Shown: positions 17,491-26,354, counted from the first letter of the stretch. The stretch: DNA of 64,000 bases from Ectobacillus sp042610425 (GCF_042610425.1 NZ_JBGJZM010000001.1:248001-312000), one strand, 5' to 3'. Made by a program: numbers and translations. Notes: generated from the sequence alone by a model not told the origin.

Positions 17491-17548
17491 CACCCCCATG
17501 AGTCAATATAAGAGTGAGCCAAATGGCTTACTTTTATTAGTGGGGGTG
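17491..17548 (+). promoter_or_regulatory. Long hairpin covering the RBS of the CoxA-like gene
   Basis: CACCCCCA (17491-17498) pairs with TGGGGGTG (17541-17548), and AGTGAGCC pairs with GGCTTACT inside, around an AAAT loop. The 3' arm GGGGGTG is the ribosome site of the TTG start at 17555. No T-run follows, so a simple terminator for nadE is less likely. Confidence 0.55.
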
Positions 17549-17554
17549 TTTGCA

Positions 17555-18244
17555 TTGCATAAAAAAGTAAAGCAGGTTGCAGCAACTCTTTTACTCGTTG
17601 GCACACTAACAGCTTGTAGTACTAGCCAATCAAAAACGTCCATGGAACAGCAAACTGGCTATGAGCAAACATCTTATAGGGGACAAAGTTACTATCCCAA
17701 TGTACAGGGGAATATACCGTACACTAACGTAACAAACGCAAGTATAAATCAAACTGCGGTTCCTAATTATGGAAATGTAAAATACTCAAAGATTAATCAA
17801 CACATTCATAATAAACGCAATAGCGTTGCATACGATTACCATACAGATCCAACATCCCAGGCACATTTTTATAATGCGTATCCAAAGCGCAATATAACCA
17901 TGAATGGATACGATTCAGCGAAAGATCGTAAATTGGCAGAAGATCTTACACAACGAATCAATCGTATGAATGAAGTAGAAAAAGGGGTAACAATTGTAAA
18001 AGGAAACGATGTAATCGTGGCGATAAGACCACGAGTTAAAGGGGAAGAAAAAAAGGCAGAAGATGCTGTTTCAAAAGAAATTTCGCCAATCACAAATGGG
18101 CGACATGTGAGGATAACTTCCGATGAAGCAACGTTCAATAAAGCACAATCGATGAGCATTCATTTGCTAAGAGGAACAATGACCCCTAGCATGAAAACGG
18201 AAATGGATAGTATGTTTCAATCCAATCGTCCAAACGTAATGTAA
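17555..18244 (+). CDS. coxA: YhcN/YlaJ-family sporulation lipoprotein, CoxA-like
   Basis: This is a predicted lipoprotein of 229 aa with a lysine-rich N-terminus, a hydrophobic stretch and the lipobox GTLTAC, so the mature protein begins at that cysteine. The C-terminal half (KLAEDLTQRINRMNEVEKG, VIVAIRPRVKG) matches the YhcN/YlaJ family of spore proteins. In B. subtilis the family member CoxA (YrbB) lies just after safA and associates with the cortex. Here it is separated from safA by two genes. TTG 17555 is favoured because GGGGGTG precedes it. Confidence 0.82.
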   Translation: MHKKVKQVAATLLLVGTLTACSTSQSKTSMEQQTGYEQTSYRGQSYYPNVQGNIPYTNVTNASINQTAVPNYGNVKYSKINQHIHNKRNSVAYDYHTDPTSQAHFYNAYPKRNITMNGYDSAKDRKLAEDLTQRINRMNEVEKGVTIVKGNDVIVAIRPRVKGEEKKAEDAVSKEISPITNGRHVRITSDEATFNKAQSMSIHLLRGTMTPSMKTEMDSMFQSNRPNVM

Positions 18245-18251
18245 GTCCCGA

Positions 18252-18285
18252 AGAAGGAGAACGCTTAGGCGTTTCTCCTTTTTGG
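18252..18285 (+). terminator. Terminator after the CoxA-like gene
   Basis: GGAGAACGC / GGCGTTTCTCC forms a stem with a small loop followed by TTTTT. Confidence 0.85.
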
Positions 18286-18324
18286 ATTGCCATCAGGTTT
18301 GAGAAGGGCTTATGCCTATGGATC

Positions 18325-18400
18325 TTAGTTAGATTTGTGCCCGTGAACGAGGAAAAAAGAAAGGAAGCGGAAACAAAATAGGATTAATTAAAGTTTGATA
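18325..18400 (-). repeat. Diverged single copy of the 60-kb tandem hairpin repeat
   Basis: GGAAGCGGAAACAAAATAGG resembles, in reverse orientation, the repeat unit at 59940-60186. The preceding GTGCCCGTGAA resembles the sequence bordering that array. The match is partial, read by eye. The 275-base stretch between the CoxA-like gene and bofC holds nothing else but a terminator and a promoter. Confidence 0.4.
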
Positions 18401-18432
18401 GGTTGCAGAGGAAAGCATCAACTAGATAAGAT

Positions 18433-18461
18433 GGATAAAACTTCTTCATATGGTCAAACTA
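18433..18461 (+). promoter_or_regulatory. Candidate sigma-F/sigma-G promoter for bofC
   Basis: GGATA (18433-18437) and CAAACTA (18455-18461) are 17 bases apart, close to the forespore sigma-G consensus. bofC is a forespore gene in B. subtilis. Confidence 0.45.
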
Positions 18462-18522
18462 GTAGTGGAAACTCATAACTCTAAGGTTAGTTCAAACTAA
18501 CATTTGTAGGAGATGAAGGTTG

Positions 18523-19047
18523 ATGAACTTTCTAGCGAAGCTTACACTCATACTAGTGTGTGGAAGTGCCTTTCTATTTGAAGCTTCTCTTTCTAGCTTT
18601 GCCAAAGATACGGAACTAATGCTTCAAGAGAAAGAACCATCCATTACCATCGTTTTGCAGCGTGCCTATGTAGATGGAGAAGTGAGTGAAGAAATATTTA
18701 CAGAAAAAGTGACGAACGTAGAAGAAATATTGAAATTGTATAAGGATTGGCAGCTTGTCGACCGAGATGATACGCAAATGGTAATGCAAAAGCGTATTGA
18801 CGATATTTCTCCGTTACTAAAAACGAGCGGTTATTTTGGTGTTTCAAAAAAGGGGATACTTCAACTTTATCAAGGTGTTCCAAAATCTAATCATGCGATT
18901 CATTCTTTTTTCCAGCTAGATATGGAAAAATTGGAGAGTTATCGCAAAGATCAGTTAGAGCGTGGCATTCGTGTGAAATCAAAAAAACGGTATGAGCAAG
19001 TGTTAGAAACAATGAAGCAATATTCAGTTCAGAAAAAAGGTACCTAA
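18523..19047 (+). CDS. bofC: Forespore regulator BofC
   Basis: BofC is a forespore-secreted protein that restrains the SpoIVB signalling protease, delaying pro-sigma-K activation. The 174-aa protein has an N-terminal signal peptide (MNFLAKLTLILVCGSAFLFEA) and two small domains. TIVLQRAYVDGEVSEE resembles the bypass-of-forespore N domain. ATG 18523 follows TAGGAGATGAAGG. It thus links functionally with the spoIVF genes at the start of the window. A terminator follows. Confidence 0.9.
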   Translation: MNFLAKLTLILVCGSAFLFEASLSSFAKDTELMLQEKEPSITIVLQRAYVDGEVSEEIFTEKVTNVEEILKLYKDWQLVDRDDTQMVMQKRIDDISPLLKTSGYFGVSKKGILQLYQGVPKSNHAIHSFFQLDMEKLESYRKDQLERGIRVKSKKRYEQVLETMKQYSVQKKGT

Positions 19048-19070
19048 AAAACTATCGTAACATCCTCTGA

Positions 19071-19115
19071 GGGAAACACAAAAAGGATATTTCCTGCTTG
19101 TGTTTCCCTTTTTTA
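19071..19115 (+). terminator. Terminator after bofC
   Basis: GGGAAACACAA / TTGTGTTTCCC stem followed by TTTTTT. Confidence 0.9.
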
Positions 19116-19142
19116 ATAGAATGAGAAAGATTGTTAAAAGGA

Positions 19143-19213
19143 AAAAAGCGCCTTTTTGTGCGAGGAACCTCTGCCCTATGGAGCAAAGCAAGTCGATTCC
19201 GCTTTTCTGGTTC
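19143..19213 (-). repeat. Half copy of the GAAAAGCGGA-type Bacillaceae repeat
   Basis: Read on the minus strand it starts GAAAAGCGGAATCGACTTGC and continues to CGCACAAAAAGGCGC, matching the left half of the elements at 41854 and 57446. The right half is missing. Confidence 0.7.
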
Positions 19214-19258
19214 TTATGTTAAAATGGAATACATGACTTGAAAAGGGAGAGGACATCT

Positions 19259-19873
19259 TTGTTTGAGTATATTACAGGTTGTGTAGAGTTTGTGGGGCCT
19301 GAGTACATCGTTCTCGATTATAATGGAATGGGGTTTCAATTGTTTACTCCAAATCCTTACGCTTTTCGTACAAGTGATAAGGCGATACGTGTTTATACAT
19401 ATCAATATGTTCGCGAAGACGTGATTGCTTTATACGGATTTATGACGCGTGAGGAACGTTCTTTATTTATGAAATTGATCGGTGTATCTGGTATTGGACC
19501 AAAAGGGGCACTTGCTATCTTAGCTTCAGGGGAGACAAAGCAGCTTGTACAAGCGATTGAGCAGGAAGATGAGAAGTTTCTTGTTAAATTTCCAGGTGTG
19601 GGTAAGAAAACAGCTCGTCAGATGATGCTGGATTTAAAAGGAAAACTTGCTGATATTGTCCCAGATGCATTTCCTACTTTATTTTCCACCCCTGCAGAGT
19701 TGCAAACACAACATCCACAAGTAGAGTTAGAAGAGGCTATTGAGGCGCTTCAAGTTCTTGGTTATGCGCAGCGGGAAATTTCCCGAATTGTCCCTGACTT
19801 ACAAGGGGAGCAGTTAACAACGGAGCAATATATTAAAAAGGCGCTACAGCTTCTATTACATGGTAAGAGGTGA
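19259..19873 (+). CDS. ruvA: Holliday junction DNA helicase subunit RuvA
   Basis: RuvA binds four-way junctions and directs RuvB-driven branch migration. The 204-aa protein has an OB-fold domain I (MFEYITGCVEFVGPEYIVLD), helix-hairpin-helix motifs (GVSGIGPKGALAIL and FPGVGKKTARQMMLDL) and a C-terminal domain III that contacts RuvB. TTG 19259, behind GGGAGAGG, gives the usual family N-terminus. It ends 6 bases before the ruvB start. Confidence 0.96.
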   Translation: MFEYITGCVEFVGPEYIVLDYNGMGFQLFTPNPYAFRTSDKAIRVYTYQYVREDVIALYGFMTREERSLFMKLIGVSGIGPKGALAILASGETKQLVQAIEQEDEKFLVKFPGVGKKTARQMMLDLKGKLADIVPDAFPTLFSTPAELQTQHPQVELEEAIEALQVLGYAQREISRIVPDLQGEQLTTEQYIKKALQLLLHGKR

Positions 19874-19878
19874 GAAGC

Positions 19879-20880
19879 ATGGAGGAACGTCTTGTTACGG
19901 GTGAATCTGTATATGAGGACGATGAGCTTGAATATTCATTACGTCCGCAGCATTTACGTCAATACATTGGTCAAGAAAAAGTAAAACACAATCTAGAGGT
20001 TTTCATTGAAGCAGCAAAGCAGCGTGAGGAAACTTTAGATCATGTTTTGTTATATGGACCACCGGGACTGGGGAAAACGACATTAGCCACAATTATCGCA
20101 CATGAAATGGGAGTCAACGTAAGGACCACTTCTGGGCCAGCCATTGAACGTCCTGGTGATTTAGCTGCAGTCGTTACCGCGTTAGAACCTGGTGATGTAT
20201 TATTTATTGATGAAATACATCGTTTGCCTCGTTCGGTCGAAGAGGTATTGTATCCGGCAATGGAGGATTTTTGCTTAGATATTGTGATTGGGAAGGGTCC
20301 GACAGCAAAATCTGTTCGTCTTGATTTACCTCCATTTACACTTGTTGGTGCGACAACACGTGCAGGGGCTTTATCTGCACCACTGCGCGACCGATTTGGT
20401 GTTCTATCACGTTTAGAATATTATACGGTAGATCAGCTTACAGCCATTGCTCAGCGGACAGCTGATGTTTTTGGTGTTGTCATTGATAAAGCCGCTGCTA
20501 TAGATATTGCAAAACGATCACGTGGAACCCCGCGTATTGCAAACCGAATTTTACGACGTGTCCGTGATTTTGCACAAGTTCGTGGCAATGGTATCATTAC
20601 GTTGGAGATTACCCAAATGTCACTTTCTCTTCTGCAAGTGGACGAACTAGGCCTTGACCATATTGACCATAAATTACTTGTTGGCATTATGGATACGTTT
20701 CGAGGAGGACCAGTTGGATTGGAAACAATCGCAGCAACCATTGGAGAAGAATCGAATACCATTGAAGATGTGTATGAGCCATACTTAATGCAACTAGGTT
20801 TTTTGCAGCGGACTCCGCGCGGTCGTATTGTCACACCGCTTGCCTATGAGCATTTTCATAGGGAGGTACCTACAAAATGA
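19879..20880 (+). CDS. ruvB: Holliday junction helicase motor RuvB
   Basis: RuvB is the AAA+ hexameric motor of the RuvAB branch-migration complex. The Walker A GPPGLGKTT is at about residues 59-67, with FIDEIHRL as Walker B, the sensor GATTRAG and a C-terminal winged helix. ATG 19879 follows AGAGGTGAG. The in-frame GTG at 19870 overlaps the ruvA stop and is less likely. Length 333 aa is typical. The stop overlaps the next small membrane-protein gene by four bases. Confidence 0.97.
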   Translation: MEERLVTGESVYEDDELEYSLRPQHLRQYIGQEKVKHNLEVFIEAAKQREETLDHVLLYGPPGLGKTTLATIIAHEMGVNVRTTSGPAIERPGDLAAVVTALEPGDVLFIDEIHRLPRSVEEVLYPAMEDFCLDIVIGKGPTAKSVRLDLPPFTLVGATTRAGALSAPLRDRFGVLSRLEYYTVDQLTAIAQRTADVFGVVIDKAAAIDIAKRSRGTPRIANRILRRVRDFAQVRGNGIITLEITQMSLSLLQVDELGLDHIDHKLLVGIMDTFRGGPVGLETIAATIGEESNTIEDVYEPYLMQLGFLQRTPRGRIVTPLAYEHFHREVPTK

Positions 20881-21077
20881 TGGATATGTCAAAGTTATTT
20901 TTAGTAATTGGTAGTATATGTATTGCAGTTGGTTTGCTTTGGCGGTTTGTTGGAAAAATACCCGGTGATATTTTAATTAAAAAAGGAAATGTGACGTTTT
21001 TCTTTCCAATTGTTACGTCTCTGTTACTGAGCGTAATCCTATCCGTCATTTTTTACGTTATACAACGATTTAAATAG
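20877..21077 (+). CDS. Small membrane protein, DUF2905 family
   Basis: The 66-aa protein has two predicted transmembrane helices around the conserved turn GKIPGDILIKKGNVTFFFP, the hallmark of DUF2905. The function is unknown. The start ATG overlaps the ruvB stop (ATGA), and queA follows after 14 bases, so it sits in the ruvAB-queA-tgt-yajC transcription unit. Confidence 0.85.
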   Translation: MMDMSKLFLVIGSICIAVGLLWRFVGKIPGDILIKKGNVTFFFPIVTSLLLSVILSVIFYVIQRFK

Positions 21078-21091
21078 AAACAGGTGGAATA

Positions 21092-22120
21092 ATGGACATT
21101 AATGAATTTGATTTCGACTTACCAGAAGAATTAATTGCACAAACTCCGTTAGAAAAGCGAGAAACGTCTCGTTTGATGGTATTAAACCGAGAAACAGGAG
21201 ATATTCAGCACAAACATTTTTATGATATTGTCTCTTTCTTACAACCCGGAGATTGCCTCGTTTTAAATGAAACGAAGGTTATGCCAGCGCGTTTGTATGG
21301 AATTAAAGAAGATACAGGAGCACATATTGAAGTTCTTCTTCTTAAGCAAGAAGAGAACGATTGCTGGGAAACGCTTGTAAAGCCTGCAAAGCGCGTGAAG
21401 GAAGGAACAGTTCTGTCTTTTGGTGATGGAAAGCTACAGGCTGTTTGTATCGGCACGGAGGAGCAAGGCGGTCGTAAACTGAAATTTTCTTATGAAGGAA
21501 TTTTCTATGAAATTTTAGATGAGCTTGGTGAAATGCCTCTTCCGCCGTATATTAAAGAAAAACTTGAGGATCAAAATCGTTATCAAACGGTTTACGCCAA
21601 GGAAGTAGGATCGGCGGCAGCACCGACAGCTGGTCTTCACTTTACAAAGGAATTATTGCAAACGCTAGAGGAAAAGGGAGTACAGTTAGCATTTATTACG
21701 TTGCATGTCGGTCTTGGTACATTCCGTCCTGTATCGGTAGACAGCATTGAGAATCATAAGATGCATTCTGAGTATTATCATATGTCAGAGGAAACGGCGT
21801 CCCTTTTAAATAAGACAAAGCAAGATGGCGGTCGTATTATTTCTGTTGGAACGACTTCTACGCGAACACTGGAAACCATTGCAACGATAACAGGTGGACC
21901 ATTCCGTGCATGCTCTGGCTGGACCGATATATTTATTTATCCGGGCTATACGTATAAAGCGATTGATGGTTTAATAACAAACTTTCACTTGCCTAAGTCT
22001 ACTCTTATTATGCTTGTTAGTGCTCTGGCTGGTAGAGATCATGTTCTGCACGCATACAACGAAGCAGTATCAGAGAAATATCGGTTCTTTAGTTTTGGAG
22101 ATGCAATGTTAATCTTGTAG
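21092..22120 (+). CDS. queA: S-adenosylmethionine:tRNA ribosyltransferase-isomerase
   Basis: QueA adds the epoxycyclopentanediol moiety from SAM to 7-aminomethyl-7-deazaguanine-34, giving epoxyqueuosine. The 342-aa sequence begins with FDFDLPEELIAQTPLEKR and contains VGSAAAPTAGLHFT, TLHVGLGTFRPV and ISVGTTSTRTLE. The ribosome site ACAGGTGG precedes ATG. It is paired with tgt 20 bases downstream, forming the queuosine-insertion operon. Confidence 0.97.
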   Translation: MDINEFDFDLPEELIAQTPLEKRETSRLMVLNRETGDIQHKHFYDIVSFLQPGDCLVLNETKVMPARLYGIKEDTGAHIEVLLLKQEENDCWETLVKPAKRVKEGTVLSFGDGKLQAVCIGTEEQGGRKLKFSYEGIFYEILDELGEMPLPPYIKEKLEDQNRYQTVYAKEVGSAAAPTAGLHFTKELLQTLEEKGVQLAFITLHVGLGTFRPVSVDSIENHKMHSEYYHMSEETASLLNKTKQDGGRIISVGTTSTRTLETIATITGGPFRACSGWTDIFIYPGYTYKAIDGLITNFHLPKSTLIMLVSALAGRDHVLHAYNEAVSEKYRFFSFGDAMLIL

Positions 22121-22140
22121 AGGGAAGAAAGGAGTTATGT

Positions 22141-23280
22141 ATGGCAGCTGTAACCTATGAATTAATTAAAACTTGTAAACAAACAGGTGCACGTCTTGGC
22201 AGAGTGCATACACCGCATGGTTCATTTGAAACACCTATTTTTATGCCGGTGGGGACACTTGCTACAGTGAAAACAATGTCACCTGAAGAATTGAAAGCAA
22301 TGAATGCTGGCATTATATTAAGCAATACGTATCATCTATGGCTTCGACCAGGACATGAAATTGTTAAAGAAGCAGGTGGCCTTCATTCCTTTATGAATTG
22401 GGATCGATCTATTTTAACAGATTCTGGTGGCTTTCAAGTGTTTAGCTTAAGTGACTTTCGTAAAATAGAAGAAGAAGGTGTTCATTTCCGTAATCATTTG
22501 AACGGGGATAAGCTCTTTCTCTCACCGGAAAAGGCAATGGAAATCCAAAATGCGCTTGGTTCAGATATTATGATGGCGTTTGATGAATGCCCTCCATATC
22601 CTGCAGAGTATGATTATATGAAAAAGTCTGTTGAACGGACGAGTCGCTGGGCAGAACGTTGCTTATCAGCACATGCTCGTCCTAGTGATCAAGGTTTATT
22701 TGGTATTGTGCAAGGAGGAGAATATGAAGATCTTCGTAGACAAAGTGCACGTGACCTTGTTTCTCTCGACTTTCCAGGGTATGCAATAGGGGGACTTTCT
22801 GTTGGGGAATCGAAGGAAGTTATGAACCGTGTGTTGGAATATACAGCGCCGCTATTGCCAACAAACAAACCTAGATACTTAATGGGAGTTGGATCACCCG
22901 ATTCTCTTATTGATGGAGCGATTCGCGGGATTGACATGTTTGATTGTGTTTTGCCTACTCGTATTGCAAGAAACGGTACTTGTATGACAAGTCAGGGACG
23001 CGTTGTCATCAAAAATGCACAATATGCAAGAGACTTTGGTCCACTTGATCCAAATTGTGATTGCTATACGTGTAAAAATTATTCTCGTGCATATATTCGC
23101 CATTTGATTAAATCAGAAGAAACGTTTGGAATTCGTTTAACGTCTTACCATAATCTTTATTTTCTGCTAAAATTAATGGAGCAGGTGCGACAAGCTATTC
23201 GTGAAGATCGTCTTGGCGATTTTCGTGAAGAATTTTTTGAACAATATGGCTTTAACAAACCGAATGCAAAAAACTTTTAA
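22141..23280 (+). CDS. tgt: tRNA-guanine transglycosylase
   Basis: Tgt exchanges G34 for preQ1 in tRNAs with GUN anticodons. The 379-aa enzyme shows the catalytic aspartate segment ILTDSGGFQVFSLS, the nucleophile region GIDMFDCVLPTRIARNG, and a zinc site near residue 305 (CDCYTCKNYSRAYIRHL: three cysteines, with the histidine further downstream). GAAAGGAG precedes ATG. Confidence 0.98.
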   Translation: MAAVTYELIKTCKQTGARLGRVHTPHGSFETPIFMPVGTLATVKTMSPEELKAMNAGIILSNTYHLWLRPGHEIVKEAGGLHSFMNWDRSILTDSGGFQVFSLSDFRKIEEEGVHFRNHLNGDKLFLSPEKAMEIQNALGSDIMMAFDECPPYPAEYDYMKKSVERTSRWAERCLSAHARPSDQGLFGIVQGGEYEDLRRQSARDLVSLDFPGYAIGGLSVGESKEVMNRVLEYTAPLLPTNKPRYLMGVGSPDSLIDGAIRGIDMFDCVLPTRIARNGTCMTSQGRVVIKNAQYARDFGPLDPNCDCYTCKNYSRAYIRHLIKSEETFGIRLTSYHNLYFLLKLMEQVRQAIREDRLGDFREEFFEQYGFNKPNAKNF

Positions 23281-23310
23281 AATGTACATAATTTGAGGAG
23301 GACTAAAAGT

Positions 23311-23574
23311 ATGAATGCGTTTGCTGTACAAGTATTGCCGCTTCTTTTAATGGTTGTTGTATTTTATTTCTTATTAATTCGTCCGCAACAAAAACGTCAA
23401 AAAGCAGTTTCACAAATGCAAAGCAGTTTAAGTAAAGGTGATCGCGTTGTAACAATTGGCGGTCTACATGGAATTATTGATTCTATCAATGACGCGACTG
23501 TTGTTATCAAAGTAGGAGATGGCTCTCATCTTACGTTTGAACGCAATGCAATTCGCGAAGCAAATAAAGAGTAG
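23311..23574 (+). CDS. yajC: Preprotein translocase accessory subunit YajC
   Basis: YajC is a small partner of SecDF at the translocon. The 87-aa protein has a single N-terminal membrane helix (about residues 6-23), the RPQQKRQKAV motif and a basic cytosolic domain (LSKGDRVVTIGGLHGII). ATG 23311 follows GAGGAGGAC. Its location after tgt is the classical arrangement; secDF is 3.3 kb away here. Confidence 0.95.
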   Translation: MNAFAVQVLPLLLMVVVFYFLLIRPQQKRQKAVSQMQSSLSKGDRVVTIGGLHGIIDSINDATVVIKVGDGSHLTFERNAIREANKE

Positions 23575-23602
23575 GTTCAAAAAGTAGAAGCAGCTTGTTT
23601 TG

Positions 23603-23641
23603 TATAAAAAACCTTGGCGTTTGCCAAGGTTTTTTATTCTT
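23603..23641. terminator. Bidirectional terminator between yajC and the converging membrane gene
   Basis: AAAAAACCTTGGC / GCCAAGGTTTTTT stem with T-rich tails on both strands. Confidence 0.9.
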
Positions 23642-24020
23642 TTTTTGTCGTATTTACTCCGATGATTCCGCCCATTGTACTTGCTGCGATGTATCCAATG
23701 TGATAGAGGATGCTCTCCTTTGAGAGCGACTTACCAAACCCTAAATATTGAAATAGAAAAATTACAAGAGCAAATGATAGCCCTGTTAAACTACCGACAA
23801 GCCATCCTTTTGTTTTTGCCTTTACACCTGCAACGAAGCCTGCTACAAGCATCGAAATGATTGCAAATACGAGAATGATGGTAGAAAGAGTGGAATCATT
23901 CATTGTTGTTAATCTAGCAAGGAATGCTACAAATAAACTTGCTATTGTAGCAAGAAGTAAAATCATACCCAGTCCGAATACGATGGCAGATGCCATTTTT
24001 TTTGTTCCCGTCATTATCAT
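23634..24020 (-). CDS. TIGR04086-type four-helix membrane protein (YrzE-like)
   Basis: The 128-aa protein has four predicted membrane helices, an N-terminal GTKKMASAIVFGLG region and a C-terminal GGIIGVNTTKKE. Both pattern and location resemble the YrzE/TIGR04086 family of bacilli, which has no known function. It is transcribed opposite to yajC, with AGAGGAGGG upstream of its ATG. The family assignment is from memory of the pattern. Confidence 0.75.
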   Translation of the reverse strand: MIMTGTKKMASAIVFGLGMILLLATIASLFVAFLARLTTMNDSTLSTIILVFAIISMLVAGFVAGVKAKTKGWLVGSLTGLSFALVIFLFQYLGFGKSLSKESILYHIGYIAASTMGGIIGVNTTKKE

Positions 24021-24132
24021 CCCTCCTCTCTTACAAGCATATTAGACATAACAGAGAGATAGACTTACTTTCTTATGGATTAAGTGATAACCTGTAGGGA
24101 AAACTAAACAGGATACAACATGATAAGGTGGG

Positions 24133-24789
24133 ATGATGATGATGGATCTTCTAGCAATGGCTGGTCGAACGGTCCTATTGTATGCAATTATCACTATCAT
24201 ATTTCGAACAATGGGAAAACGAGAGCTTGGTGAATTAAATGTACTTGATCTCGTTGTTTTTCTAATGCTAAGTGAATTAGCTGTCATTGCTATAGAAAAT
24301 CCAGATAAGCACATCTCGCATCAGATTGTTCCTATGACGGTACTTGCAGTTTTGCAGCTTAGTATTGCTTTTGTTTCCTTGAAAAGTCAACGAGCACGTA
24401 AGCTACTTGAGGGCGAAGCTGTTATTCTAATACGAGAAGGTAAGGTAGATGAAAAGCAAATGCGCAAGCAACGCTATAATTTCGATGATCTTCTGTTACA
24501 GCTTCGTGAGAAAGATATTGGTGATGTGCGCGATGTGGCATATGCGATATTAGAACCTTCTGGAAAACTATCGGTCTTTCCAAAGAAAACAAACAAGGAT
24601 ACTCCGCCCGTATTTACACTTCCTCTTATTATGGATGGAGTGATCCAAGATGAGCATCTGCAAAGCATAAATAAAACAAATCTTTGGCTCAGGCAGAAGC
24701 TACGGGAACTTGGATATAAAGATGTGAAGAAAATTTCCTACTGTACGTATCAAAATGGACAATTTTTTATTGATATAACGGATGAGTAA
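24133..24789 (+). CDS. DUF421 (YetF-like) membrane protein
   Basis: The 218-aa protein has three N-terminal membrane helices followed by a cytoplasmic domain. The signatures RTMGKRELGELNVLDLVVFL, EGEAVILIREGKVDEKQM and the DIGDVRDVAYAILEPSGKLS strand identify the DUF421/YetF family, to which spore germination-membrane proteins also belong. The first of four tandem ATG codons follows AAGGTGGG. No terminator is seen between it and the converging spoVB. Confidence 0.85.
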   Translation: MMMMDLLAMAGRTVLLYAIITIIFRTMGKRELGELNVLDLVVFLMLSELAVIAIENPDKHISHQIVPMTVLAVLQLSIAFVSLKSQRARKLLEGEAVILIREGKVDEKQMRKQRYNFDDLLLQLREKDIGDVRDVAYAILEPSGKLSVFPKKTNKDTPPVFTLPLIMDGVIQDEHLQSINKTNLWLRQKLRELGYKDVKKISYCTYQNGQFFIDITDE

Positions 24790-24800
24790 GTGCCCTTGTG

Positions 24801-26354
24801 TTATTTTAAAAAGCCAAAGCGTAAAAGAGAGAATCGTTGTAATTCTTCTTTGCGTATGAGACGAAATACGATGAGCAATGTTGCATAGACAAAGCTTGTA
24901 ATGACAATAGAAAGCAATGTTTGAATTCCTAATGAAGAAGAAAAGGTGTATAAATTACAGGAAAATCCAACTACTCCTGCTAGAAAAATAGCAAGCATAC
25001 CATAGATGTAATCTCTTGCGTAAATAGTAAATGTAATTTTTTTTAGAAGCGTTGCGTAGTGCAAAAAGGTAACAACGAGTAAGCCAGTTGCTATCGCTAG
25101 TGCAACTCCCATTATTTGAAATTCTGGACGTGATGCAAGTGCGAAAATTACAATAATCTTTACAACCGTACCAATGAAACTGTTATACATCGCCGCCTTG
25201 GCTAAATCTAATGCTTGAAGCACCGATGCTAGTGGACCTTGAAAATAATAGAAAAGAAAACATGGCGCGAGAACCTTTACATAGATTGCAGCATGATCTG
25301 TTCCGTACATGAGCGTCATAATTGGATTGGCAAATACGTACAAAATTACGACAGACCAACCTCCAGAAAGAAATGATAATCGCAACGCTTGCTGCAGTCG
25401 GTATTCAACGAGTACGTGGTTTTTTTTTGCCATTGCTTCACTAACAGAAGGAACTAGTGAGGTGGAAAGAGCGTATGTAATAAAGGATGGTAAGAATAGT
25501 AGGGGTAAGGCATAACCGTTTAATTCTCCGTATTGTTTGGTTGCAATGCTCGTCGTTACACCAGCAATGGCTAAACTTTGTACAATTACGATTGGCTCAA
25601 TAAAGTACGAAATCGAACCGATTAAACGGCTTCCTGTAGTAGGTAAGGCAATGGACATAAGAGATTGGAAGGTAGCCTTACTGTTTTGTACAGTTTGTAA
25701 AAAGTGAGAAGTTAAGGGAATATGTTTTTCCCCTTTAAATATATACAACATATAAGCGAGTGAGACGAGCTCCCCAGCTGCTGCTGAAATCATCGCTCCT
25801 GCGGCAGCGAATTCAATTCCAAACGGAAGGAATGCTCGGATACAAACGGCAATGAGTGTAATACGGACAACTTGCTCTAATACTTGTGATAAGGCACCAG
25901 GCTTCATATTTTGTTTTCCCTGGAAATATCCTCGTAGTACAGATGAAATTGCAATAATAGGAACGACAGGAAGTATTGCAATAAGTGGATAGTACGTTCG
26001 TGCATCTGTTAATAGCATCTTTGAAATGATAGGGGCAGCTAAGGAAATGGCGATTGTAAAGACTATGCTGAGTGACAACGTTATGGACAATGAAACGGAA
26101 AGAATTTTTTTTACTTTATGCGGCTCTTTCCTTGCTTCTGCCTCTGCAACAAGCTTAGCAATTGCTACGGGAAGTCCAAGCTGTGTGATGGTGATGGCTA
26201 GGATGAAGGTCGGAACAGCCATCATATATAGTCCTACCCCTTCTTCTCCTAAAATTCTTGCCATAACAATTCTATTAAGAAAGCCAAGTACACGCGTAGC
26301 TAGTCCCGCTAGAATTAAAATCAACGTTCCACGTAAAAAGCTTTGCTTCGTCAT
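24801..26354 (-). CDS. spoVB: Stage V sporulation protein B, lipid II flippase-like
   Basis: SpoVB belongs to the MOP/MATE-like polysaccharide transporter superfamily and is required for spore cortex synthesis, probably flipping lipid-linked precursors. The 517-aa protein has about 14 hydrophobic segments, beginning FLRGTLILILAGLATRVLGF, with conserved GVGLYMMAVPTFILA and RGYFQGKQNMKPGALSQVLEQ. The ribosome site GAGAAGGTGGG precedes the ATG on the minus strand. It is transcribed divergently from the ComN-like gene. Confidence 0.94.
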   Translation of the reverse strand: MTKQSFLRGTLILILAGLATRVLGFLNRIVMARILGEEGVGLYMMAVPTFILAITITQLGLPVAIAKLVAEAEARKEPHKVKKILSVSLSITLSLSIVFTIAISLAAPIISKMLLTDARTYYPLIAILPVVPIIAISSVLRGYFQGKQNMKPGALSQVLEQVVRITLIAVCIRAFLPFGIEFAAAGAMISAAAGELVSLAYMLYIFKGEKHIPLTSHFLQTVQNSKATFQSLMSIALPTTGSRLIGSISYFIEPIVIVQSLAIAGVTTSIATKQYGELNGYALPLLFLPSFITYALSTSLVPSVSEAMAKKNHVLVEYRLQQALRLSFLSGGWSVVILYVFANPIMTLMYGTDHAAIYVKVLAPCFLFYYFQGPLASVLQALDLAKAAMYNSFIGTVVKIIVIFALASRPEFQIMGVALAIATGLLVVTFLHYATLLKKITFTIYARDYIYGMLAIFLAGVVGFSCNLYTFSSSLGIQTLLSIVITSFVYATLLIVFRLIRKEELQRFSLLRFGFLK

